This document shows positions 56,946-64,000 of a stretch of 64,000 nt of DNA, piece by piece. Position numbers and translations under genes: made by a program. The first letter of the stretch is position 1. Every line of letters starts with the position of its first letter. Source of the DNA: Adiantum capillus-veneris (lineage: Eukaryota; Streptophyta; Polypodiopsida; Polypodiales; Pteridaceae). The stretch spans positions 97,680,485-97,744,484 of the forward strand of contig CM043971.1 in NCBI GenBank assembly GCA_014529385.2, given 5' to 3'. The notes below the pieces were generated by a model. It searched no databases. It saw only the letters and a list, made by a program, of their open reading frames with translations, and was not told the origin of the DNA.

Positions 56946-59900
56946 CCTTCTGGAGTGCTCTTTACCATTCAAGTCCATAAGCTGGTAGTAACTTGAATTG
57001 AAAGCCTTCTTGACTATGTATGGCCCTTGCCATCTAGTTTCAAACTTGGAATCAAAACGATTGTCAAGTCGATTGTCATACCTTAGCACAAGCTCTCCTT
57101 CCTTGATGCCTTTGTCCTTCAGTTTCTTGTCGAGCTTTTCTTTCGCTTGTGTGGCTTTCCTCTTGTAGCACTCATATGCTGCTTCTCTTTTCCACTCAAG
57201 CTCCACTAACGTAAGAAGTCGATCCATCCATACCTCTTGATCATCTTGTGCTGCTTTGCCATGAAATCGCATTGTTGGAATGTTGAGCTCGATAGGCTGC
57301 AAAGCCTCTTGACCATAGACCAAGTGAAATGGTGTGAACTCCGTGGCTTCCCTATATGTGGTTCGATACGCCCACAAGGCACCATCCAAGAAGTCATCCC
57401 ACAACTTTGTCTTATTTTTCACCATCTTTCTAATGATGCCTGCAATGACACCATTAGCTTTTTCTACCAAACCATTTGATTGGGGATAGTAGGGTGTACT
57501 GTGACGATGTAGAATGCGAAGTTCTTCACAGACTTCTGTGAGCAATCCCTTTCTAAACCTTGGACCATTATCAGAAACAATCTCCAAAGGTGTGCCAAAT
57601 CTACAACAAATGTGAGTGTAGACGAATTTGCTCACTGTCCTCTCATTTACCTTTGCCACACTTTGTGCTTCCACCCACCTAGTCATATAGTCTACAGCCA
57701 CTAGAATGTAGAGTTTACCATTTTTTGTCCTAGGCAGAGGACCCATAGCATCAATGCCCCACTTTTCAAAGGGTCCATTTGCAAGCACAATTTGCCTTGG
57801 ACCATAAATCAATCTTCTATTCCCATTTACATGACAATTGTGACAACTTTTACACCAATGTTGGACATCCACATGCAGACTTGGCCAAACATACCCCGCA
57901 AGCAAAATCTTCTTCACAGTTAATTCTTGGGAAAAATGACCACCACATGCCTCTTCATGCAAACCTTTTAGAATGGCTGGAATTTCCGCGATAGTTGGTA
58001 CTCTTCTGCACACTTTATCCTTCCCTCTTTGATAGAGGGAGCCTTCTAGGAAGAGATACATGCTTGCTTTCTTCATGAGTCTCCTCTTCTGAGCCTTCGT
58101 GAAGTCTTGTGGAAACTCACCCTCCAAAATGTAGCCAATAATGGGAGCCAATGACTCCAATCCCTGGTATCTCGGTTGCTTGACAGCTGCTGCCACCATG
58201 ATGACCTGCACTTCTCTCTCAACACATGTAACTGCTTGTTGTGCAAGTAAATCGGCATCTTCATTTTTTTTCCTCGGAATATGATATAGTTGCACTTCTT
58301 CAAACTGATTAAACATCCTACGAATGGCATGAACTTTTGTCCTTAAGCTTTCATTCTTGCATGCCCAAATGCCTAAAATCTGTTTAACAATGAGAAGTGC
58401 ATCTCCCTTTACCATGAGACGTTTTATCCCTTGGCCAATGCACATCTTCAAACCATGAAGTTGTGTGTCGTATTCTGCTTCATTGTTGCTAGTTGAACTT
58501 GGTAGATTGAACTTCTCTTTCATGACCACCTCTCCACTTGGGTTGAGCAACACTAGCCCTCCCCCTGCTTTTCCTGTGGCTCGACGAAAAGCTCCATCAA
58601 AGAACAAGGTAAAAGCATTAGGAATACTTTTTGGTGGTGGCAATGGTAGGGTCTTTACTTCAGGCACCTTAATCTCCTTTTCATGCACCCTATAAGTGAG
58701 AATCCCTGCCAATTGTGCACGCACACTATCTTCTACCTTGAAAGAGTATTGAAACTCTTGCAACTCCATAATCCACTTTGAGATCCTAGTACTAAGATTC
58801 ATTTGAGATGACACCCAAGGGAACAAATTCTCTACGGTGAGGATTACAAAAGGTTTTGGGAGCAAGTAGGATCTAAACTTCCTTATCGCAAACATGAGAG
58901 AAAGCATCATGAGTTCTGCCTCCGTGTAGTCTCTCTCTAAAGCATTCATGACCCTACTAGCAAAGTAGATGGGCTGCATCCTGGTACTATAGGGATCTTG
59001 TTGTAGCAAAACTGCACCAATTGTTTCTTTCCCAGCACTAGAGCTAACAAAGAATGTGTACTCCCAACAAGGAGGCATGAGTGTTGGTAGCTCTGACAAA
59101 ATGGCTTTAATGTTACAAAAGTACTCTTCAAGCTCATCAGACCATGCAAATTCTACTTGTTGTGTCAACTTTTGCAAAGGGTGAAGTAACTCCGAGGCTA
59201 AGTGAATGAAGCGTGACATATACTTCACCTTCTGAATGAAAGAGATGACCTCCTTAAGACTCTTCGGTGATGGGAGCTCAATAAGAGCCTTTGCCTTTGA
59301 AGGATCCACCTCAATGCCTTTATAGGAAACCTTGTCACCGAGCAAGATCACTTCATCCTCACCTATGTGGCACTTGTCGGGGTTGAGTTCACCTCCCATG
59401 TCGTAGAGCTTCTTTAAAACTTCCTCTACCCTTTGTAGATGCAATGATTTTGAGCTATAAATGCAGAAATCATCAATGAACACCCTAATTGACTTTCCAA
59501 AGAATGCTTGAAACACCATGTTCATGAAACGTTGGAATGTTGCAGGAGCATTTGTCAGACCAAATGGCATGACTCTAAAAGCATAACAACCCCAAGGAGT
59601 GATAAAGGTTGTTTTCAATTGATCTTCCAATGCAATCCCTATTTGAAAGTAACCTGAGTAACCATCGCACACAGTGTACTTCTCATGACCAGCTACCTCA
59701 TTTAGTATCTCATCCTGGAATGGGAGGGGAAAGTGATCTCTTTTTGTTGCCTCATTGAGGGGACGGTAATCCACACACACCCTCCACTTGCCATTTTTCT
59801 TAGGAGTGACAACAACAGGAGAGACCCACTCTGAATTCTCCACTGGATAAATGAAACCTGCTGCTAGAAGCTTTCTTACCTCCTTGAGTAGAGCCTGTTC

Positions 59901-61370
59901 CTTTATAACTCCTAGCCTTCGTAGCTTCTGAGCTTTAGGTGTGGCCTCAGGCTTTAACTCAATCTTGTGTTGAACAACATCTACCCCACGCACGTCGGTG
60001 TAGTCTTTAGCAAAAAGCCTAGGAAATTTCCTTAGCACACATTTGAACTCCTCTCTTTCATCCTTTGTAAGTGTTGTAGATAGTATACCTTCTAGCATTC
60101 TTTCATCTTCCACTTTTTGGTTCTCTTGGGAACCTACCTCCTCCAAACCTTGACAAGAGGTCTCTTGGTTGGTTGGCTTAAACCTTACCCCCATGACTTC
60201 GATGGAAGACTCCTCTTCAGTAATGCTGCCGCTACTTTCTTCTTCTGAAGTGTTATCGGTCCAACCTTCTTCCGTCTCACTTTGAGATGATTCTTCATGG
60301 AGCTCCTCTTGGCGTTGCTCCTTCATGTCAAAGAAAACCTTCTTATGATTGTCGTTCCTGCAAATTAGCTTTCCACTCTCCCAATCCTGTAAAGCTCGCA
60401 TTTTCATTAGCCATGGTCTCCCTAGGATAAATGGGTAACCATTTCCTTTGGTAGACATGACATAGAAATCCACTGCCTTCTTAATGCCAAAGGCCTCCAC
60501 AAAAACATTTTTACAAATGCCTACGCACCTAGCCTTGCTATTGTTTGCCATCTTGACCTTAATTTCAGGTGTCTCATGGATGTGCATGCCTAGTTTTTGC
60601 ATGAGTCCCTGTGTCATGATGCAAATTTGTGCACCCCCATCCACTAGAACTTTCCTAACCAATCTCCCTTTTATGTAACAATCTAGCACAGGTGTAATGT
60701 CCTCATTCATTTCAGCTTGTGCAATTTTTACAACAGGCACACTCTCTTTCACCTTTCTCCTAGTGCTAATTGCCCTTGTTAAATCCCTCCTAACTTGTGG
60801 ACATAATGCAAGAAATTGAGGCCATGAAATATTAGGACCCTTACCTCTCATGTCTTCCAACAAGTTGTACGGAGCCATACCATGTCCAAGAGGGAAGTCT
60901 TGGAGATTGATACGACGTCGAGTCCTCTTGGTTTCCTTGGTTTCCTTTGCCTTCTTGCCTTGTCCATGGTCACTCTGTGATGTGACTCCTTCTTTCTCTT
61001 TACCTTTTCCTCGGCCACGCTTAATGCCATTGGCTTCCATGTCAACCTCATTTGAATTTGTCACCTCTACCACATGCACATTTGGATCTGGCAAAGGTGG
61101 AACTCCTTCTACCCCTTGTGGAGGTGGTCTTGGTCCATTTGGCCTTTGTAGAAGCCTTGGTTGTTGACCAGATCCTTCTCCTGCATTCATCACTGGGTAA
61201 TTCAAGTTAGGTCTCCCTGGCTCTCCACGGGGCCAAGGACAATTATACATCCCATGTCCAGACTCTCCGCAATTCCAACATTGCAAGACTCTCCTAGTTC
61301 GTGGCTCTCTCTCTTCTGACTTCTTTGCTTGTCCCTTTGGACCTACAGCTGTGCAAGGTGAATTGACAGG
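56943..61370 (-). CDS. Tat element pol polyprotein
   Basis: An uninterrupted 1,447-codon frame. N-terminal CCHC knuckle CWNCGESGHGMYNC, a proline-rich and then basic linker, then protease VLVDGGAQICIMTQ with ILGRPWLMK. RT has WRVCVDYRPLNEATKRDHF, CDGYSGYFQI, FGLTNAPATFQR and catalytic VFIDDFCIY. The first RNase H has lost its Asp residues (FVSSSAGKE; TVENLFPW). A second, archaeal-type RNase H follows: FFDGAFRRATGKAGGGL, SNNEAEYDTQL, KGDALLIVKQ, HIPRKKNEDADLLAQ. Integrase has HEEACGGHF with CKSCHNC, then WGIDAMGP, VSDNGPRF and GLVEKANG, all three D,D,E present. The frame is open upstream to about 61,380, past the first possible start, so it was probably expressed joined to gag. Confidence 0.95.
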   Translation of the reverse strand, partial: PVNSPCTAVGPKGQAKKSEEREPRTRRVLQCWNCGESGHGMYNCPWPRGEPGRPNLNYPVMNAGEGSGQQPRLLQRPNGPRPPPQGVEGVPPLPDPNVHVVEVTNSNEVDMEANGIKRGRGKGKEKEGVTSQSDHGQGKKAKETKETKRTRRRINLQDFPLGHGMAPYNLLEDMRGKGPNISWPQFLALCPQVRRDLTRAISTRRKVKESVPVVKIAQAEMNEDITPVLDCYIKGRLVRKVLVDGGAQICIMTQGLMQKLGMHIHETPEIKVKMANNSKARCVGICKNVFVEAFGIKKAVDFYVMSTKGNGYPFILGRPWLMKMRALQDWESGKLICRNDNHKKVFFDMKEQRQEELHEESSQSETEEGWTDNTSEEESSGSITEEESSIEVMGVRFKPTNQETSCQGLEEVGSQENQKVEDERMLEGILSTTLTKDEREEFKCVLRKFPRLFAKDYTDVRGVDVVQHKIELKPEATPKAQKLRRLGVIKEQALLKEVRKLLAAGFIYPVENSEWVSPVVVTPKKNGKWRVCVDYRPLNEATKRDHFPLPFQDEILNEVAGHEKYTVCDGYSGYFQIGIALEDQLKTTFITPWGCYAFRVMPFGLTNAPATFQRFMNMVFQAFFGKSIRVFIDDFCIYSSKSLHLQRVEEVLKKLYDMGGELNPDKCHIGEDEVILLGDKVSYKGIEVDPSKAKALIELPSPKSLKEVISFIQKVKYMSRFIHLASELLHPLQKLTQQVEFAWSDELEEYFCNIKAILSELPTLMPPCWEYTFFVSSSAGKETIGAVLLQQDPYSTRMQPIYFASRVMNALERDYTEAELMMLSLMFAIRKFRSYLLPKPFVILTVENLFPWVSSQMNLSTRISKWIMELQEFQYSFKVEDSVRAQLAGILTYRVHEKEIKVPEVKTLPLPPPKSIPNAFTLFFDGAFRRATGKAGGGLVLLNPSGEVVMKEKFNLPSSTSNNEAEYDTQLHGLKMCIGQGIKRLMVKGDALLIVKQILGIWACKNESLRTKVHAIRRMFNQFEEVQLYHIPRKKNEDADLLAQQAVTCVEREVQVIMVAAAVKQPRYQGLESLAPIIGYILEGEFPQDFTKAQKRRLMKKASMYLFLEGSLYQRGKDKVCRRVPTIAEIPAILKGLHEEACGGHFSQELTVKKILLAGYVWPSLHVDVQHWCKSCHNCHVNGNRRLIYGPRQIVLANGPFEKWGIDAMGPLPRTKNGKLYILVAVDYMTRWVEAQSVAKVNERTVSKFVYTHICCRFGTPLEIVSDNGPRFRKGLLTEVCEELRILHRHSTPYYPQSNGLVEKANGVIAGIIRKMVKNKTKLWDDFLDGALWAYRTTYREATEFTPFHLVYGQEALQPIELNIPTMRFHGKAAQDDQEVWMDRLLTLVELEWKREAAYECYKRKATQAKEKLDKKLKDKGIKEGELVLRYDNRLDNRFDSKFETRWQGPYIVKKAFNSSYYQLMDLNGKEHSRR

Positions 61371-62014
61371 CTGCTTAAAGATTCATTTAACTTCTCAATC
61401 ACTTCAGCCGTTACCTCAGGAAGCTCCCTAGATGTTGATGCTTGTGACTTACCTTTGGGTCTAAGACCTTCTATTGGAACCTCTCCCCTTAAGCACTTGA
61501 GTTTCCTATACTTCTCAGCGGCCCTAGTTTCAGCTGCATCAAAAGTAGCAGGTGCACCCGCCTCAACTTTTACCTTAAGGTCAGGAAAGATTCCGGCTAT
61601 GAACCTCTCCTTCTTTAAAAATTCTGCACCATCACCAGGGTTAGCAACATTTCGTATCCATAGAGCCCAAAGACGTAGAAACTCTTGCTTGTACAAGTAG
61701 TAGTCATCTAAGTCTTTTTGCTTATGAGAAACAATGTCTTGCCATAGTTTTTGAGTGTTTTGGGGATCAAAGAAGTATTTCTTAAAACGATTCAAAACTT
61801 CTGTGTAATTCCCCTTAACTTCCTCAGGCAAAGAGTCAAACCAAGTACTAGCATCTTTCCTAAGGACCACCTCAAACATTTCTACACATTCTTGATCGGT
61901 TACTATCCTTTTGATACGGCAAGACATCTTGAAATTTGCTAAAAATAATTATGCATCCTCTCCAGGCTCTCCAAAGAAAAGAGGATATCCAAACATTTGG
62001 CGTTGGCTCTCCAT
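61343..62014 (-). pseudogene. Gag of the Tat element, with a stop and a frameshift
   Basis: The first ATG of the gag reading is at 62,012-62,014 (MESQRQMFGYPLFFGE). A TAA at 61,949-61,951 cuts it after about 21 residues, and the same frame then runs from 61,927 through DASTWFDSLPEEVKGNYTEV, RFKKYFFDPQNTQKLWQDIV and YLYKQEFLRLWALW, a retrotransposon gag core. It ends at 61,343 in a frame different from pol; the pol frame is open across this region, so an indel between about 61,345 and 61,390 separates gag from pol. Confidence 0.88.
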
Positions 62015-62063
62015 TATTATGAAAGATTACAACACGAGTTACAATAAGGGATACAATAGAGAT

Positions 62064-62411
62064 TTAGAACCACTCGCCTGCAAATGAAGAAGTAAGAAAA
62101 TACCACTCTAGGTTTTCTTCTTCAGCTATCCAAGCTTCAATGAGGTCTCGATTTGTTTGATCAAAACAAAAAGGTAGACTATTGATGAGCTCTAAGAAGG
62201 GTTGAAATTCTTCAAAGCTAAGGCGATAAACAGAAATCTCTAGAACTTCATTTTCTGGATCCAAAAGAGCAACCACGTCCCAAGTGATAAATTGCACTTG
62301 CTCTACAATTCCCAACGCACAAGCAGTTTGTATAAAAACTAGATCTTCATGCTCGTCGAAGGCCGTGAGAAGGTAGCAATTGACTAGGAGCTCCTTTCCT
62401 TTGAGTTCCAC
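62064..62411 (-). CDS. Leader ORF b2 of the Tat element, paralogue of b1
   Basis: About 115 codons, sense to the element, ending 50 bp before the gag ATG. I do not recognise the family. It aligns with the next ORF upstream (b1): VFIQTACALGIVEQVQF against AFIQLVCALRLVNRVKF, YRLSFEEFQPFLELINSLPF against HRLTFGEFFPHLHLINSLPF, and RDLIEAWI against RELFRAWL. The frame as listed lacks an ATG. An ATG in a neighbouring frame just upstream (MRMFSLRLC) resembles the b1 start MRLPHNKR, so a small indel near 62,412 has probably broken the beginning. Mixed acidic and aromatic, no membrane segment. Confidence 0.6.
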   Translation of the reverse strand: MELKGKELLVNCYLLTAFDEHEDLVFIQTACALGIVEQVQFITWDVVALLDPENEVLEISVYRLSFEEFQPFLELINSLPFCFDQTNRDLIEAWIAEEENLEWYFLTSSFAGEWF

Positions 62412-62543
62412 ACAGTCGGAGTGAGAACATCCTCATCAAGTCCAATCAAGTTTGCAAGATTTCAAGACTCCACTTGTGCTACAAAATTCCTGGACAAAAA
62501 CTCCTTAGGATTATGGTTAAATCATTCAAAAGCATAAAGAGAT

Positions 62544-62954
62544 TTACAATGTCTCTATGAACAAAGTGTCATAGAAAGTAGAGAAGGATGAGAATTTATA
62601 CAAATTTGCAATCTTCTCTATGCTCTCTTTATTAAGCCAAGCTCTGAATAGCTCCCTATCTCCTTTGTTGAAAGCGAAAGGAAGACTATTAATAAGATGC
62701 AAATGAGGGAAAAATTCACCAAATGTGAGTCTATGAAGCATGAACTCTGGCCGCAAGTTTCCCGAAGAGTCTTCCTCAATGGTGAAATGCACTCGCCAAA
62801 CGCCAAATTTCACTCTATTTACCAATCTTAGGGCACACACTAGTTGGATGAATGCGCGGTCTTCCTTAGTGCCCAACAACAAGAGGAAAATGGAATCCAC
62901 GTGTAGGACCTTTCGTCTTAACTTCACCACCCTCTTGTTATGAGGGAGACGCAT
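62544..62954 (-). CDS. Leader ORF b1 of the Tat element, unknown family
   Basis: 136 codons from a true ATG (62,952-62,954) to a stop at 62,544, sense to the element. The first 20 residues are basic (KRVVKLRRKVLHV). A hydrophobic stretch SIFLLLLG follows, then the block shared with b2: FIQ-x-x-CAL, V-x-x-V-x-F, W-x-V, RL-x-F-x-EF, LINSLPF, R-x-L-x-x-AW. It extends about 25 residues beyond b2 at the C-terminus. The shared spacing and the intact frame suggest it was coding, at least until recently. Ogre elements are known to carry an ORF upstream of gag; whether this is related I cannot tell. Confidence 0.6.
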   Translation of the reverse strand: MRLPHNKRVVKLRRKVLHVDSIFLLLLGTKEDRAFIQLVCALRLVNRVKFGVWRVHFTIEEDSSGNLRPEFMLHRLTFGEFFPHLHLINSLPFAFNKGDRELFRAWLNKESIEKIANLYKFSSFSTFYDTLFIETL

Positions 62955-63123
62955 TACTACTTGCTCCTACAACTCAATTGGTAATAGAGCTAGATCTCTA
63001 AGGATTGAACTTTCACTGCACACACATTCCCTGTTAGAACAAATGATCGTTTTTTGTTTCTTGTAACAACTTGGACAAAGAAAAAACAAACATACACACT
63101 ATTTTGCCGGGCTGCACTTCATT

Positions 63124-63342
63124 TTAAAATAAAATGAACACATGTACATCAAAAGAAGTGTGGTAGTTAATGAGAGGTAGAATGACAGGGTTTGGTGATG
63201 CAAGAATTTCTCCTACTCTTTGGGCAGCAAACATGAACACCATTCGTTGTTGAAAATGGATCTTTCTACTAATTGCAACGTTTATTCTAATGTGTGGAGT
63301 AAAATGAAAGGGAAAAACCTCTATTCCTGGGCCATTATCCAT
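63124..63342 (-). CDS. Leader ORF a2 of the Tat element, paralogue of a1
   Basis: 72 codons from a true ATG, sense to the element. It aligns with a1 over the last 50 residues: IRINVAISRKIHFQ against IHIIVSTKLQFQ, QRVGEILASPNPVILPLINY against LRLAEINTSVNPFILPLIRY, and FDVHVFILF against LDVYIFVLF at both C-termini. Function unknown; the conserved core is hydrophobic and aromatic. Confidence 0.5.
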   Translation of the reverse strand: MDNGPGIEVFPFHFTPHIRINVAISRKIHFQQRMVFMFAAQRVGEILASPNPVILPLINYHTSFDVHVFILF

Positions 63343-63363
63343 GGCCTATGCATGTCCTAATGC

Positions 63364-63576
63364 TTAAAATAACACAAAAATATAGACGTCCAAGCTAATA
63401 TCGTACCTAATGAGAGGTAAAATAAAAGGATTTACCGAAGTGTTTATCTCGGCTAACCTAAGAGGACCTAAAATCCTACGAATTACCCATTGAAATTGCA
63501 ACTTAGTACTAACAATTATGTGTATCTTTTGCCTTGCAATGGGAATGAAAGGATCATACAAACTCTCGTGATTCAT
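63364..63576 (-). CDS. Leader ORF a1 of the Tat element, unknown family
   Basis: 70 codons from a true ATG (63,574-63,576), the first ORF after the primer binding site, about 60 bp from it. Paralogue of a2 (63,124-63,342). It shares EI-x-x-S-x-NP-x-ILPLI-x-Y, S-x-DV-x-x-F-x-LF and an identical-length C-terminal end. The two lie 234 bp apart start to start, as expected of a tandem duplication that kept the frame. Confidence 0.5.
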   Translation of the reverse strand: MNHESLYDPFIPIARQKIHIIVSTKLQFQWVIRRILGPLRLAEINTSVNPFILPLIRYDISLDVYIFVLF

Positions 63577-63635
63577 GCAAACTACTTGACTATGCTAAAA
63601 GTTGATCCTACACAAAAACATACACGAGTTGTTTT

Positions 63636-63652
63636 CCTCAGTGGGGGCACCA
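63636..63652 (-). other. Primer binding site of the Tat element
   Basis: Minus-strand TGGTGCCCCCACTGAGG lies three bases inside the LTR end CACTTCA. TGG plus GCC-rich sequence is the form of gypsy primer sites; I do not assign the tRNA. Confidence 0.75.
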
Positions 63653-63655
63653 ATT

Positions 63656-63914
63656 TGAAGTGGTCCGGGGCGGGCAACAAGAAGACCAACCTCTAGACAC
63701 CCTTCAAGGCTCCCGTGCTGCTCAATGGGGCTGGGACACAACACAACACAAACCAAAACAACAAACCCACAGCCAAATCCCAACTACACAAGGGTTACCA
63801 CCTAGTTTAAGAGCGAACTAGGACGCAAAAGAGGAGAATCGTTAGAGCAACCCATAAACAAGCAAAGAATTTACACTAACCCTAACACCATTGGAACACT
63901 CTCATACACTAAAA

Positions 63915-63986
<72 letters not shown>

Positions 63987-64000
63987 TGCTCGGGCTGCTT
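63656..64000 (-). repeat. 5' LTR of the Tat element, cut by the window edge
   Basis: 345 bp of the inner end. It starts TGAAGTGGTCCGGGGCGG on the plus strand and matches 54,028-54,350. Its GA tract (63,918-63,982) is about 25 bp longer than that of the 3' LTR; both are followed by ATGGTGCTCGGGCTGCTT. Confidence 0.93.

Larger units (their letters stand above)
54028..64000 (-). mobile_element. Tat-lineage Ty3/gypsy retrotransposon with dual RNase H (TAT)
   Basis: Minus-strand element whose 3' LTR is complete (54,028-56,714) and whose 5' LTR starts at 63,656 and leaves the window. From the LTR length I expect the outer end near 66,340, a total of about 12.3 kb. Order from the 5' side: LTR, PBS, leader with four small ORFs, gag, knuckle, protease, RT, degenerate RNase H, archaeal-type RNase H, integrase, PPT, LTR. 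The second RNase H before integrase places it in the Tat group (Tat/Ogre/Retand). The two LTRs differ at about a dozen of about 270 comparable positions outside the microsatellite, so it is old enough to have decayed slightly. Confidence 0.93.

Noticed and set aside
60850-61167. Plus-strand 105-codon frame over Tat pol
   Set aside because: Antisense to the proline-rich and basic linker of pol.

Overview
This window looks like nuclear DNA of a seed plant. It is almost entirely retrotransposons: Ty3/gypsy of at least four kinds, one Ty1/copia, several plant LINE fragments, solo LTRs and a possible SINE. They are separated by AT-rich spacer and many long GA/CT microsatellites. The only sequence I can call a host gene is a short minus-strand ARGOS/OSR (organ-size-related) gene at 44,281-44,490. 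I cannot name the species.

Layout: 1-6,676, a decayed minus-strand gypsy element (A), from integrase through reverse transcriptase and protease to gag. Past its integrase it carries a basic coiled-coil-like extension and a second aspartic-protease-like DTGA motif that runs off the window edge. 6,677-9,549, a 2.9-kb LTR element (B) with no recognisable gag-pol but iterated internal modules. 9,563-14,787, three related LTRs: C is divergent, D is a solo LTR with exact CTTTG target duplications, and the third is the 3' LTR of minus-strand gypsy element E (13,588 to about 17,550). D and the E LTR face opposite ways and form a 1.2-kb inverted repeat. 17.6-27.0 kb is spacer with relics. 27,132-33,427 is a chromodomain gypsy element (F) with both LTRs but most of pol deleted. 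33.4-36.9 kb is a LINE (LINE-1) with a 1.1-kb tandem duplication that begins in the F LTR. 36.9-44.3 kb is spacer, LINE tails with a shared palindrome, and a second LINE (LINE-2). Then comes the ARGOS-like gene and its repeat-rich upstream region. 46,480-53,467 is a third LINE (LINE-3), split by a copia element (47,155-52,676) with exact GACAT target duplications.

54,028 to beyond 64,000 is the best-preserved element, a Tat-lineage gypsy with dual RNase H. It has 2.69-kb LTRs, a PBS, a PPT and a 1,447-codon open pol. Its 1.6-kb leader between PBS and gag holds four small sense-strand ORFs that form two paralogous pairs. I recognise none of the four. This leader and the DTGA motif after the element A integrase are the two observations most likely to be undescribed.

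Order of events from nesting: LINE-3 came first and copia then inserted into it. In the F/LINE-1 region the F LTR abuts the LINE, and the junction was later tandemly duplicated. Several stop codons in the decayed elements are TGA where CGA is the likely ancestor, as expected of methylated cytosine decay.
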